DNA of 64,000 nt from Herbidospora cretacea (GTDB lineage Bacteria; Actinomycetota; Actinomycetes; Streptosporangiales; Streptosporangiaceae), in assembly GCF_001570605.1 (NCBI RefSeq), contig NZ_BBXG01000001.1, forward strand, positions 372,001-436,000, in the 5' to 3' direction. The position numbers and the translations under genes were made by a program. The notes under the pieces are model-generated. The model saw only the letters and a program-made list of their open reading frames with translations, searched no databases and was not told where the DNA came from. Shown one piece after another: positions 47,578 through 56,914 of this stretch. Within the stretch, counting starts at the first letter, position 1; each line of letters begins with the position of its first letter.

Positions 47578-49240
47578 CCAGGGCCCTGCCGTCGTGGTGC
47601 ACCACCGACGGCGGGGTCGTCTCGCCGTAGAGCACCGACAGCACAGAACCCTCCGGGTGGAACGGCCGGTGCACCGTGACCAGCGCGGTCACCGGCTCCA
47701 GCGTCGGGTTGAGCGCGACCAGCACCTCGTGGTCGTGCAGGATCCGCGACCACGCGGTCAGCTCGCCGGTCGCCGGGAGCCGGAACGCGCCGCCGGCCGA
47801 GATCTCCCGCAGGTACATCCGCCCGCGCCGCAGCGCCAGCCCCACGCCGTCGGCGCGGTTCCGCACCGCCGCCAGGGCCCTGATCCGCCTGTACGCCGGA
47901 TGCTCCGGATCGAAGAAATGACACCCCTCGGTGCCGAACGCCCCGAACGACCCCCCGAACATCGACTCCCGGACGTACCGGTCGTCGCCCCCCGCCGGCG
48001 ACGCGCCGTCGAAGGCCTGCTCGGTGCCGTAGTAGACACACGGGATGCCCAGCGTGGTGAGCTGCACGCCCACGGCGTGGGCCACCTGCGCGTCCGCGTG
48101 GGGCCCGGCGTTCCCGGCGGAGAAGCGCCGCCGCTCACGCCCGACCATGTCGTGGTCGTCGAACATCGTGACGTGGTAGCGCCCGGTCTCGCGGTGGCCG
48201 CCGAGGATGTCGTGGCCCTGGTACTGAGCGAAGAACGCCCGCGGGTCGGCGAACCCCTTGACCAGCCCCGCGATCATCGCGGCGGGCTCGCCGATGTCGA
48301 GCACGGCGTCGACGTTGCGGCCGAAGATATCGAGGTAGTCGCGCGCCATCGCCGCGCCGCCGGTCACCTCGCCGAGCAGCAGGAAGTTCTCCTTGCCGAC
48401 CGACTCGGCGTACTCGCGGATCGCCCCGCAGAAGTTCCGCGACGCCTCCCACGGCACGTGCTTCACCGTGTCGATCCGGAACCCGTCACAGTCGGTGACC
48501 GAGATCCAGTGCTTGTAGACGTCGACGATCGCCGACAGGACCTCGTCGCGCAGTTCGAGGTTCTTCAGCGTCTGGAAGTCGCCCCGGCGGAACTCGACGT
48601 CGGGGTGGAGCGGGTCCTCCCACGGTTCGGGATCCCAGCGGCCGATGCTGCCCGCCCGCGTGTACCACTCGGGGTTCTGGAACGCCTCGGGCCAGACGCC
48701 GTCGTCCCTGCCCGCGATCTTCGTGACGCTCCCGCCCTCGGCGGAGCGCCAGCCGTGGACCGGATGGGGCGGGCTGTGCCGGTAGGGGACCTCGGAGACC
48801 GGGACGCCGCCGTCGTCGTAGAACCAGTTGTCGCCGGTGTGGTTGTAGATCACGTCGAGCAGGACGTACATGCCCAGCTCGTGGGCCCGGGCGACGAGCG
48901 CGCGTAAGTCCTCGGCGGTGCCGAACCGGGGGTCGACGTCCATGAAGTCCTGGATCCCGTAGCCGTGGTAGGTCTCCAGGTCGGCCCGCTGCTTCCAGAC
49001 CGGCCCGAGCCAGAGCGTGGTGACGCCGAGGTCACGCAGGTAGCCCAGCTTGCCGGTGATCCCCTTGATCGTGCCGCCCTGGAACCTCGACCCGGAGTCG
49101 GCCCACGCGATCGGGTCGGGGGCCCGGTGTGCGTCGGTCCGGTCGTACTTCGGGCGGGTCTCCTCCCGGCCGTCGCTGAACCGGTCGGGGAGCAGGAAGT
49201 AGAGGAACTGGTCACGCCACGTGACCGGGCTCGGATGCAT
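47534..49240 (-). CDS. Glycoside hydrolase family 13 alpha-amylase-type enzyme
   Basis: 568 residues of GH13. Conserved regions: DVIYNHTGDN (region I), DGFRIDTVKH (nucleophile Asp, region II), LLLGEVTGG (acid/base Glu, region III) and FDDHDMVG (transition-state Asp, region IV). The barrel runs from about residue 15 to 430 and a small beta domain follows. No signal peptide, so the enzyme should be cytosolic, acting on maltodextrin or glycogen-type substrates rather than external starch. The ATG at 49,240 is chosen because GGAGGG lies four bases upstream. Confidence 0.92.
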   Translation of the reverse strand: MHPSPVTWRDQFLYFLLPDRFSDGREETRPKYDRTDAHRAPDPIAWADSGSRFQGGTIKGITGKLGYLRDLGVTTLWLGPVWKQRADLETYHGYGIQDFMDVDPRFGTAEDLRALVARAHELGMYVLLDVIYNHTGDNWFYDDGGVPVSEVPYRHSPPHPVHGWRSAEGGSVTKIAGRDDGVWPEAFQNPEWYTRAGSIGRWDPEPWEDPLHPDVEFRRGDFQTLKNLELRDEVLSAIVDVYKHWISVTDCDGFRIDTVKHVPWEASRNFCGAIREYAESVGKENFLLLGEVTGGAAMARDYLDIFGRNVDAVLDIGEPAAMIAGLVKGFADPRAFFAQYQGHDILGGHRETGRYHVTMFDDHDMVGRERRRFSAGNAGPHADAQVAHAVGVQLTTLGIPCVYYGTEQAFDGASPAGGDDRYVRESMFGGSFGAFGTEGCHFFDPEHPAYRRIRALAAVRNRADGVGLALRRGRMYLREISAGGAFRLPATGELTAWSRILHDHEVLVALNPTLEPVTALVTVHRPFHPEGSVLSVLYGETTPPSVVHHDGRALVRVGLPPAGMAILS

Positions 49241-49378
49241 GGGACCCTCCGCTACACGTCGGCCTGACCGTCGATCGCGTCCAGATTGGTCATGGCCCGT
49301 CCTGGGACCCGCAAACCGTTGACTGCGAAGTGTGACCAGTTGGTGTTGCTCCGTAGTCAACCCGTCGAAGTGGAGAGG

Positions 49379-50032
49379 TCAGACGGTCCACATGGACGGA
49401 CCGGATTTCGAATAGTTCCGTTTGATCTGCAGCCACTTCTTGCGGAACGACACGATGAAGCAGATTTCCGCGATCGCCGCCGCCAGCAGGACACCGCCGA
49501 TCAGCCAGCCCAGTTCCTCGGCGGGCAGTGTGGCGGTGACGCGCAACTGCATGACGCCGACGAAGATTCCCGCCCAGCCGGCGCCCAGCAACAGCAGCAG
49601 GACGGACGAATAAGGATAGGACATGTGGAGGGAATTGCTGAGCAGCGTGCTTTCCCAGGAAAGCACGTTCGGCCGGCCGACGGCCGCGTTGATGCGGACC
49701 TCCAGTTCGGCCAGCCATTTCCCGGCACGCTGAGAACGGTTGTATTCGCCGAGCCAGATCATCAGGCCGACCTTGGCGATCTGAGGGACGCAGATGAGGC
49801 TGACCAGCGCGGTTCCGGTGGTCGGCGTCGGCTGCCCGATGAGTGCGGCGAGAATCAGGGCCATAGCGCCAAACATGAAGTTGGCGATGGTGACGCGATT
49901 GCTGATGGCGTTGAGGCTCTCCTGGCGGAGCCAGTTGTATTCGACCAGCATGGCCTGGAAGGCCTGGGTCCCGTGGCCGAGTTCCTGAACCTCCAGCGGA
50001 GGCGGCGGGGGATCACGCCGTAAGAAACCCAC
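49379..50032 (-). CDS. Four-TM membrane protein of unknown function
   Basis: 217 residues: proline-rich N terminus, an amphipathic segment (MLVEYNWLRQESLNAISNRV), then four membrane helices (IANFMFGAMALILAALIG; LVSLICVPQIAKVGLMIWLG; SVLLLLLGAGWAGIFVGVMQL; LIGGVLLAAAIAEICFIVSF). The pattern of an LR-E-R helix before four TMs resembles small actinobacterial membrane proteins that are sometimes partners of nucleotide-signalling or defence systems, but I have no diagnostic motif. The GTG is one base after the stop of the HAD gene, so it is translationally coupled. Confidence 0.65.
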   Translation of the reverse strand: MGFLRRDPPPPPLEVQELGHGTQAFQAMLVEYNWLRQESLNAISNRVTIANFMFGAMALILAALIGQPTPTTGTALVSLICVPQIAKVGLMIWLGEYNRSQRAGKWLAELEVRINAAVGRPNVLSWESTLLSNSLHMSYPYSSVLLLLLGAGWAGIFVGVMQLRVTATLPAEELGWLIGGVLLAAAIAEICFIVSFRKKWLQIKRNYSKSGPSMWTV

Positions 50033-50033
50033 G

Positions 50034-50654
50034 CTACCGCTCCAGGCTTTCCGCGATCGCGTCGAACAGTCCGGGGTCGCCGCCCAGCGCGTGGAACCGT
50101 GTCGGGAAACCCGCACTCGCCGCCCTGTCGATGTTGTGCGCCCGGTCGTCGACGACGAGGGTGCGCGACGGGTCGAGCGATTGGGCGGCGATCTCGTACA
50201 GGCCTGTTCCGGAGGTCTGCTTGGACACACCGAGAAGATAGGACAAGTAGTGGTGGCTTGCCGAGTTTTGCACGAATTCGCCGAGAAGGCGCATTTGGCA
50301 GGGAAACCAGAACGAGGTGTTGTCACTGATGAAGCCGACCGAGATCCGCCGGCTCACCAGGAGGCTGACGGCCCGAGACGCCGCCGGGTCGGTGCGCAGC
50401 GTCGACCTCTCCGCGGTGGCGACGAGGCCGGCGGGGATGTCACAGCCGAGAGCCGCGCCGAAATCGCGCCAGTAGTCGGCCTCCTCGCGTTCACGCAGGG
50501 AGTATTCGGGCCAGAGTTCCTCGCCGATCGCTTCGACCCGGTCGCGGTCGAGGCCGAGCCGGTCGGCGATGCCGTCTCCCGGCGTCAGCAACAGCGCCTG
50601 CCACGGGTCGACCGTCAGCACCCCGCCGACGTCGAACAGCACGGTGTCGATCAT
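50034..50654 (-). CDS. HAD-superfamily hydrolase
   Basis: 206 residues. HAD motif I DVGGVLT at the N terminus (nucleophile Asp-9 or so), motif II SDNTS near residue 110, motif III lysine in GVSKQTSGTGLYE near residue 150 and motif IV VVDDRAHNIDRA near residue 170. The small helical cap is of the HAD_2 type. Phosphatase or epoxide-hydrolase-like on an unknown small phosphate ester. Middle gene of an operon: metallophosphoesterase, HAD, four-TM protein. Confidence 0.85.
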   Translation of the reverse strand: MIDTVLFDVGGVLTVDPWQALLLTPGDGIADRLGLDRDRVEAIGEELWPEYSLREREEADYWRDFGAALGCDIPAGLVATAERSTLRTDPAASRAVSLLVSRRISVGFISDNTSFWFPCQMRLLGEFVQNSASHHYLSYLLGVSKQTSGTGLYEIAAQSLDPSRTLVVDDRAHNIDRAASAGFPTRFHALGGDPGLFDAIAESLER

Positions 50655-50665
50655 GTGCCGGCCGG

Positions 50666-51493
50666 TCAGTGGGCGGGCAGGATCTGGCGCAGTTCGCCCG
50701 GGTTGGTCGCCCTGGGGCGCCACTCGCGCGGGTAGCCGAGGGACACCTCCTCGAACCGGACCCCGTCGTGCCAGGTCGTACGCGGGATGTGGAGGTGGCC
50801 GTAGACCATGGCGAGGGCGCCGAACCTGATGTGCCAGTCGGCCGTGCGGTCGGTGCCGCACCAGATCGCGAACTCCGGGTGGCGCAGCACGAACGTGGGG
50901 TCGCGGACCAGCGGATAGTGGTTGACCAGCACCGTCGGGAGGCCGCCGGGACGGTCGGCCAGGCGGCGTTCGGTCTCCTCGGCCCGGGCGGCGCACCACT
51001 CGTCGATGCCGTTGTAGGGGTCGGGGTGGAGGACCATCTCGTCGGTGCAGACCACGCCCTTGTCGTAGGCCAGCTTCAGGGCCGCCTCTTTGGTCGTGAT
51101 GCCGGGCATCCGGTAGGAGTAGTCGTAGAGGACCATCAGCGGGGCGACCGTCACCGGGCCGTCGGGGCCCACCCAGGTCGGGTAGGGGTCTTCCGGGGTG
51201 ACGACGCCCAGGTCGCGGGCCACCTTCACGAGGTGGTCGTAGCGCTCCACGCCGCGCAGCTGGAGCGTCTCGCTCGGGTGGGTCCACAGGTCGTGGTTGC
51301 CGGGCGCCCAGACGACCTTGGCGAAGCGGCTCGCGAGGGTGCCGAGCACCCACTCGAAGTCGGCGACCTTCTCGGACACGTCTCCGGGCAGCAGCAGCCA
51401 GTCGGTCTCCGACCGGGGCCGGATGCGCTCGACGATGCCCCGGTTCTCCGGGTAACCGACGTGCACATCACTGATCGCCAGAAGAAATGTCAT
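50666..51493 (-). CDS. Metallophosphoesterase (calcineurin-like)
   Basis: 275 residues with the five metallophosphoesterase motifs: AISDVHVG (I), PGDVSEK (II), GNHD (III), VNHYPL (IV) and GHLH (V), in this order. Hydrolyses phosphodiester or phosphomonoester bonds with two metal ions. The ATG at 51,493 starts MTFLLAISDVHVG; an upstream ATG would add six residues only. First gene of the leftward operon with the HAD and four-TM genes. Target unknown. Confidence 0.88.
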   Translation of the reverse strand: MTFLLAISDVHVGYPENRGIVERIRPRSETDWLLLPGDVSEKVADFEWVLGTLASRFAKVVWAPGNHDLWTHPSETLQLRGVERYDHLVKVARDLGVVTPEDPYPTWVGPDGPVTVAPLMVLYDYSYRMPGITTKEAALKLAYDKGVVCTDEMVLHPDPYNGIDEWCAARAEETERRLADRPGGLPTVLVNHYPLVRDPTFVLRHPEFAIWCGTDRTADWHIRFGALAMVYGHLHIPRTTWHDGVRFEEVSLGYPREWRPRATNPGELRQILPAH

Positions 51494-51547
51494 AACGGGC
51501 AGTCTCTCCAACCTGGTCGCCCAAATCCACCTGCGAGCCGTTCGCCG

Positions 51548-52663
51548 TCAGCGGGCGAGTCGGTCGCGCACCAGGTCGCTGATCGTCGTGGCGGTGGTGA
51601 AGTCGGAGCTGAGGACGTTCTTCATCAGGGCGAAGGCCATGCCGGTCCTCGTGTCGGCGTAGGCGCTGCCGCCGCCCGCGCCCGGGACGCCGAACGTGGT
51701 CGGATTAGGGTCCTCGAAGCCGCCCGGGTGGCCGATGCCGAAGCCGAGGCCCCACCTGACCGGGTTGCCGAAGACGGCGTCGGTGCCCTCGAAGGAGACC
51801 GCCGAGACCTCCGCGAGCCGCTCGGGCGAGATCAGGCGGACGCCGTCGACCTCGGTCAGGAGCGAGGAGTAGAGGCGGGCCATCGCGCGCGCGGTGGTCT
51901 TGCCCCCGGCGGGGATGTCGGCGGCCAGGATGTCGGGGCGGTTGCCGAAGGCGGCGGTCGGCATCACCGACATCGGGGCGGCCTTGAACATCGGCAGGTC
52001 GGGGAGCTCGGCCGGCAGGTCGGGCGGCGGGCCGGGCAGGGCCGCGTCTTCGAGGACGGCCAGGCGGGGCTGCTGGTCGGCCGGCACGCCGAAGTAGAGC
52101 TCGCCGGCCACGCCGAGCGGGCCCGCGACCTCGTCGCGGAGGACCTCGGAGATCCTCTTCCCGCTCACCCTGCGGACGATCTCACCGATGATGTAGCCGA
52201 AGCTGTAGGCGTGGTAGCCGATCTGGGTGCCCGGCTCCCACCACGGCTCGGCGGCGGCGATCGCCGCGCACATCTTGTCCCAGTCGCAGAGGTCCTCCGG
52301 GGTCGTGGTGAGCGGGATGCCGGGCACGCCCACCGAGTGGTCGAGCGCCATGCGGACCGTCGCCCGTTCCTTGCCGCGGGCCCCGAACTCGGGCCAGACC
52401 TCGGCGATCGGGGTGTCGAAGGAGATCAGCCCCCGCTCGACCAGCACGAGCAGCGTCGTCGTGGTGAGACCCTTGCCGACCGAGTAGTTGTAGAACGGCG
52501 TGCCGGGCGTCACCGCGCGCCCGGTCGCCGGGTCGGCCACCCCCGCCACGGCGTCGACCACGGGTTCTCCGCCGACGTAGACCGCGACCTGGACGCCGCG
52601 TTCGACGCCCTTGTCGACCAGTTCGTCTATCGCGGCCTGCACGTCGGCCTGAAGATCGCTCAT
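51548..52663 (-). CDS. Serine beta-lactamase-fold hydrolase (EstB/class C-like)
   Basis: 371 residues. Active-site SxxK is SVGK near residue 66 in FYNYSVGKGLT; the second motif is YHAYS near residue 150 and the third a glycine-rich GAGGGS near residue 335. Members are esterases, D-aminopeptidases and carboxypeptidases rather than true beta-lactamases. No signal peptide, so cytosolic. Divergent from the SWIM gene with 55 bases between starts. Substrate unknown. Confidence 0.87.
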   Translation of the reverse strand: MSDLQADVQAAIDELVDKGVERGVQVAVYVGGEPVVDAVAGVADPATGRAVTPGTPFYNYSVGKGLTTTTLLVLVERGLISFDTPIAEVWPEFGARGKERATVRMALDHSVGVPGIPLTTTPEDLCDWDKMCAAIAAAEPWWEPGTQIGYHAYSFGYIIGEIVRRVSGKRISEVLRDEVAGPLGVAGELYFGVPADQQPRLAVLEDAALPGPPPDLPAELPDLPMFKAAPMSVMPTAAFGNRPDILAADIPAGGKTTARAMARLYSSLLTEVDGVRLISPERLAEVSAVSFEGTDAVFGNPVRWGLGFGIGHPGGFEDPNPTTFGVPGAGGGSAYADTRTGMAFALMKNVLSSDFTTATTISDLVRDRLAR

Positions 52664-52718
52664 GTGTTCGATTCTAGCCCGTTCGGCAATGTCGGTGGGC
52701 GCCGTTAGAGTCCCCGCC

Positions 52719-54053
52719 ATGTCTGACGCGCAGATCGCGTACTCCTATTCGCGAGCCTCCGAACTCGACCTGGCCGCCGGCCTGCTGGGCCTGTCCACCT
52801 CCGGCGGGCTGACCCCGTCGGGCCTGGTCGCCCGGCCCCATTTCTTCAGCGGGCTGCTGACCCGGGCCGCGCCCGCCGCGGCCGCCCTGATCGGCCTCGC
52901 CGACGTGGCCAAGACGCGCTACCACGACGCGCGCGCCGTCACGTTCATGCGCGATCCGGTGGTGACCTGCAACGGCGACCGGCTGCGGTTCGAGTCGTTC
53001 TCGGCGTGCGGGGGCGTCTACGCGCGGCTCGACGTGCTCCAGGAGGCCCTCGACGGTGACGTGGTCGAGCTCGGCACGACCAACGTCGACGTCAACGTGC
53101 CGCTGCGCAAGGCACTGGCCCGGGTCGGCGGCGACGACCCGCTCCACCTGGCCGTGGGCGACGACGAGGTGGTGGCCACCACGCTCGACGGCGCGGTGGT
53201 GGAGAAGAAGGTGCCGCTGCCCGAGCGGTGGTTACGCGGCTTCGCCGAGGTCCAGGTGATCGCCTCCCGGTTCGACCTGCGCGCGTCGCTGGGCCGGGCC
53301 GAGGCCGTGAAGTTCGTGCGTGACCTGCCCAGACGCGGGGTGCTGTGGGCGGTGCCCGCCGGGCGGTCGCTGCGCCTGGCCGCGCGTCCCGCGCCCGGCG
53401 CGGTCTGCCTGGCCGGGCCCGAGCGGCTGGCCGTGCTCGCGCCGCTGCTGCGGTTCGCGACCGGGCTGCGCGTCTACGGCCCGGTCGTCGAGGGCGCGCA
53501 GCCGATGGCGTCGGCGTGGGAGCTGGAGCTGCCCGGGATGCGGTTCACCCTCACCGTCTCTCCCGAACCGCGGCGGGGGTTCTCCGGCGAGGGGGCCGTC
53601 CTCGACGACCTGACCGGTGACACCGTGGCCGACGACGCCGACCTCGTGGGCGCGCTGCTGCGCTTCGAGCCGCGCCTCGACGCCGACCTGCTCGCCGAGC
53701 AGTCGGGCCTGACCCGGGCCCGGGTCGGCGCGGCCCTCACCCGCCTGGGCACCGGCGGCCGGGTCGGCTACGACGTGGCCGAGGCCGCCCACTTCCACCG
53801 CGAACTGCCCTACGACGCGGGTCGCGTCCTGGCCATGAACCCCCGGCTGAGGTCGGCCCTCGACCTGGTCGAACAGGGCGCCGTGCGGTTCACCGCGCCG
53901 GGCGTCGCCCAGGTCAACGGCAAGACCGTCCGGCTCGCCGGCAAGCCCACCTGCACCTGTCCCTGGTGGATCGACTATCGCGGGTCGCGGGGGCCGTGCA
54001 AACACGTGCTGGCCGCCCAGAAGGTCTCGGCCCAGGTGGAGGTGCCGGCGTGA
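52719..54053 (+). CDS. SWIM zinc-finger protein
   Basis: 444 residues. The C terminus carries a SWIM zinc finger: CTCPWWID then CKH near residue 420, of the form CxCx(n)CxH. The first 400 residues have no recognised catalytic motif. SWIM proteins of this type occur with DUF6493/DUF5691 HEAT-like proteins and, in full systems, with MoxR ATPase and VWA proteins. Here only the DUF6493-like gene is present, overlapping by four bases (GTGA), so this is a partial or reduced system. Confidence 0.85.
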   Translation: MSDAQIAYSYSRASELDLAAGLLGLSTSGGLTPSGLVARPHFFSGLLTRAAPAAAALIGLADVAKTRYHDARAVTFMRDPVVTCNGDRLRFESFSACGGVYARLDVLQEALDGDVVELGTTNVDVNVPLRKALARVGGDDPLHLAVGDDEVVATTLDGAVVEKKVPLPERWLRGFAEVQVIASRFDLRASLGRAEAVKFVRDLPRRGVLWAVPAGRSLRLAARPAPGAVCLAGPERLAVLAPLLRFATGLRVYGPVVEGAQPMASAWELELPGMRFTLTVSPEPRRGFSGEGAVLDDLTGDTVADDADLVGALLRFEPRLDADLLAEQSGLTRARVGAALTRLGTGGRVGYDVAEAAHFHRELPYDAGRVLAMNPRLRSALDLVEQGAVRFTAPGVAQVNGKTVRLAGKPTCTCPWWIDYRGSRGPCKHVLAAQKVSAQVEVPA

Positions 54054-56689
54054 ACCCCCTGCTCAGACTGGTCGCGTCGAACCGGCTCCACGACATCCCC
54101 GGCGCGGTCGACGCCCTCGACGCCGCCGGGCGCAAGGAACTGCTCGCCGAGCTGACCGCGCGGGCCCGGAAGTTCTCCGAGTGGCAGTGGGCGAGTGAGC
54201 ACCGGGGCGAGGTCACCGCGCTGCGGCTCATGGGCGCGCTCTGCCAGGGCGGCGCGAGTCAGGTCGCCACCTGGCTCCAGCGGCGCGAACTGCGCGACCC
54301 CGGCAAGGCGTGGGACGACGCGCGAGTCATCGTCGAGGCTCTCGGCGACCGTCCCCTCGAATGGCGGGCCGACCTGGCGCGGCGTCTCGCCGCCGGGCTC
54401 CGGCCTCCGCGCGACGGCAACTGGTCGTGGCGCGGCCGGGACAACGGGCCGCCCGGCTACGCCCTGGCCGTGTCGATGGCGCTGAACTCCGGCGTCGAGC
54501 CCGAGGGCGACGCGTTCGTGGTCTGCTGGGCCTGGCACGCCTACTTCACGGGCGACCTCAGGAACGACCCGATCGCCGGGGTGATGGTGCCGCGGCTGTT
54601 CGACGTCGAGGCGGCGGCGGTGCCGTTCCGCCAGGTCAACGCCTTCACCGAGCGGTTCGTCGGCCGGCTGTGCGCCGAGGTGAAGAAGGGCCGGTTCGAC
54701 CGGGCGGCGATCCTCGACGGCACGATCGGCCGGTTCCTGATCGGCGGCGACGCCCGCGACACGGCCGTGTTCGTCGAGCTCCGCCGTCTGCTCGACCCGG
54801 GCCTCGGCGAGATGCCCGCCCGCGACCTCGTCCGGTGCCTGCCCGCCGGGCCCGCCAACGTCGCCGACCGGGCGCTGGAGGAGCTGCGGGCGCTCGACCT
54901 GGACGGGCGTCTCGACGCCGGTCTGTTCGGCGAGGCCGCCGGGGCGCTGGCGCTGCGGGCGGAGAAGAAACACGTCGCCGGCGCGCTCAAGTGGATCTCC
55001 GACACGTTCGAGGTCACCAAGGCCGACTCCGTCCGGGCCGAGGGCGCCCTGCTCGCCCTGGCCGACGTGTTCGCCGCCGAGTCGCCCACCACCCGGGCCC
55101 GCGCGGTCCGCCTCGCGGTCAAGCTCGGTCCCTGCGGCGAGACCGCCCGCGCGGCGGTCGCCGACGCCGCCACCCGGCTGCCCGCCGACGAGCGCGCCCC
55201 GCTGGCCGCCGCGTTCGGGGTGACCGAGACGGCCGAGGAGGAGGTGTTCACCGGCGTCCCCCTGGTCGGCGCGCCGCCACTGGCGCCGCCGATCCAGACC
55301 ACGCCGGAGCTCGTGGTCGAGCTGAAGGACGTCCAGCGCTCCGACGACCGAGACGCCTTCGAACGGATCATGGCCGCCATCGTGGAGTTCAGCCACCACG
55401 ACCGCGAGGCCATGGCCGCCGATCTCAGGGCCGACTTCGAGCCCACGGCGTGGGACTTCTTCCGCCAGATCAGCTACGTCCCCGACGACGCCGGCTGGCT
55501 GCTGTTCTGAGCCGCCGCGCTGATCGGCGAACACGCCGACCAGGCGTTCGTCGACCGTTCCCGCAAGCTCCTCGGCCCGAAGCGCTCGCTGCTCGAACGC
55601 TTCAAGGAGATACTGGCCCCGCCCCGCAACCCCCACGAGAGCCCGCAGCCGCCGCACGCCCGGCTGTTCCACCAGCGGGTCATGGAGATCCTCTGCCTGG
55701 CCGCCGAGGGCGACACCCGGCCCGGCCTCCTCGCCACCCCCACCCTGCCGGGCCACCTCGTCGACCCCGACACCCTGCTGACCCGGCTGGAGGCCCTCGG
55801 CGACCGCGAGCCCCTGCCCGCCGACCTGACCCAGGCGCTGCTGCGGCTGCCCCGCGACGCCGACGCCTCGGTCGCCGACCGCGCCGACAAGATCGGCGGC
55901 ACCGCCGCACGCGCGGTCGCGGAGTGGATCCGGGGCGGCGGCCTCCCCGACCCGGTCATCGAGTGGACGATCCGCGTCCACCGCGACCACGGCTACACCG
56001 AGCGGGAGGCGGCCGTCACGATGGACCCCGGCGTCCGGCTGCCCGACTCGGTCGACGCCCTGGTCCGGCTGTCGCCCGGCGACGACTACGAACGCTGGAT
56101 CCACCCCCGCGACGTCTGGCCCGGCGTGCTGCCCGGTCACCCCGAGGCGACCGCCGCCTACCTGCTCCGCTGGATCTTCGACTGGGCCGAGCAGACCGAA
56201 CCGGCGGGCGAGGCGGTCATCCCGCTCGCCCTGAGCCCCGGCCCGGTCGGCCCCGTGGTCGCCGCGGCGGTCGTCGGCGCGATGGGTCACCAGCGCGCGG
56301 TCCAGCGCTCGGCCGCCGGCGAGGCCTTCCTGGCCCTGGCCGGCCGCCCCGACTACCCCGGCGCGGGCGTCGGCGACGCGATCCGGCGGCTGGTGACGGG
56401 CGAGGTGACCAAGCTCAACCGCATCACCGGGGTCCTGAGCCAGTCGGCCGACGCGGGGGCCCATGCGGCGGTGTGGGAGGCGCTGTCGGTGGCGCTCCCC
56501 GGCCTGCTCCCGGAGGAGGGGGCCAAACCGCGCTCCGGCCTGGGCGACCTGCTGGGCGTGGCGGTCAAGTCGGCCCGTGTCTGCGGCGCGAAGGGCAAGG
56601 TGCCCGGCCTCGCGGAACTGGCGGCCCGGAAGGGATCGAGCCGGGTGAACCTGGAGGCCAGGACCCTGCTCAAACTCCTCACCGAGTAG
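54050..56689 (+). pseudogene. DUF6493-like HEAT-type protein split by an in-frame TGA
   Basis: The frame reads 486 residues from the GTG at 54,050 to a TGA at 55,508, then continues open in the same frame for a further 1,180 bases to a normal stop at 56,689. The joined product is about 879 residues of helical, leucine/alanine-rich repeats. Downstream fragment alone could start at the ATG at 55,682 (335 residues). Both halves have normal GC-rich codon use. A substitution such as TGG or CGA to TGA would explain it; read-through or sequencing error are alternatives. Partner of the SWIM gene. Followed by a strong hairpin. Confidence 0.8.
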
Positions 56690-56695
56690 GCACGC

Positions 56696-56722
56696 GTGGG
56701 CAGATCGTCATGGTCTGCCCAC
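56696..56722 (+). terminator. Terminator after the DUF6493-like gene
   Basis: 9-bp stem GTGGGCAGA/TCTGCCCAC with a 9-base loop, six bases after the stop codon. Confidence 0.7.
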
Positions 56723-56808
56723 AAACCGCTCTTTCCGTTACGGCTACCGCACCCTCCATGGCCATCCACGAAGCGGCCCAAGTCAGGCAGAACCCGTGAG
56801 GTGCTTCA

Positions 56809-56848
56809 GCGTCTCGGGGGACGTCGGTTCCGCGTCTCGGGGGATGTC
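56809..56848 (+). repeat. 17-base direct repeat upstream of a membrane protein gene
   Basis: GCGTCTCGGGGGACGTC at 56,809 is repeated at 56,832 with one change (ATGTC). The start-to-start distance is 23 bases, about two helical turns. It is 67-106 bases before the ATG at 56,915 in the only sizeable non-coding stretch nearby and may be a tandem regulator site. Confidence 0.55.
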
Positions 56849-56914
56849 CCGGCGAAGGTCGTCTCCCTAGCCTTCCCGCACGTCAAGTGCCGCTTCGTGG
56901 AAGGTAGCCCGTTC

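Noticed and set aside
51548-52663. True beta-lactamase (antibiotic resistance).
   Set aside because: No signal peptide, and the second motif is YHAYS rather than the class C YxN, so an esterase/peptidase-like role is more likely.
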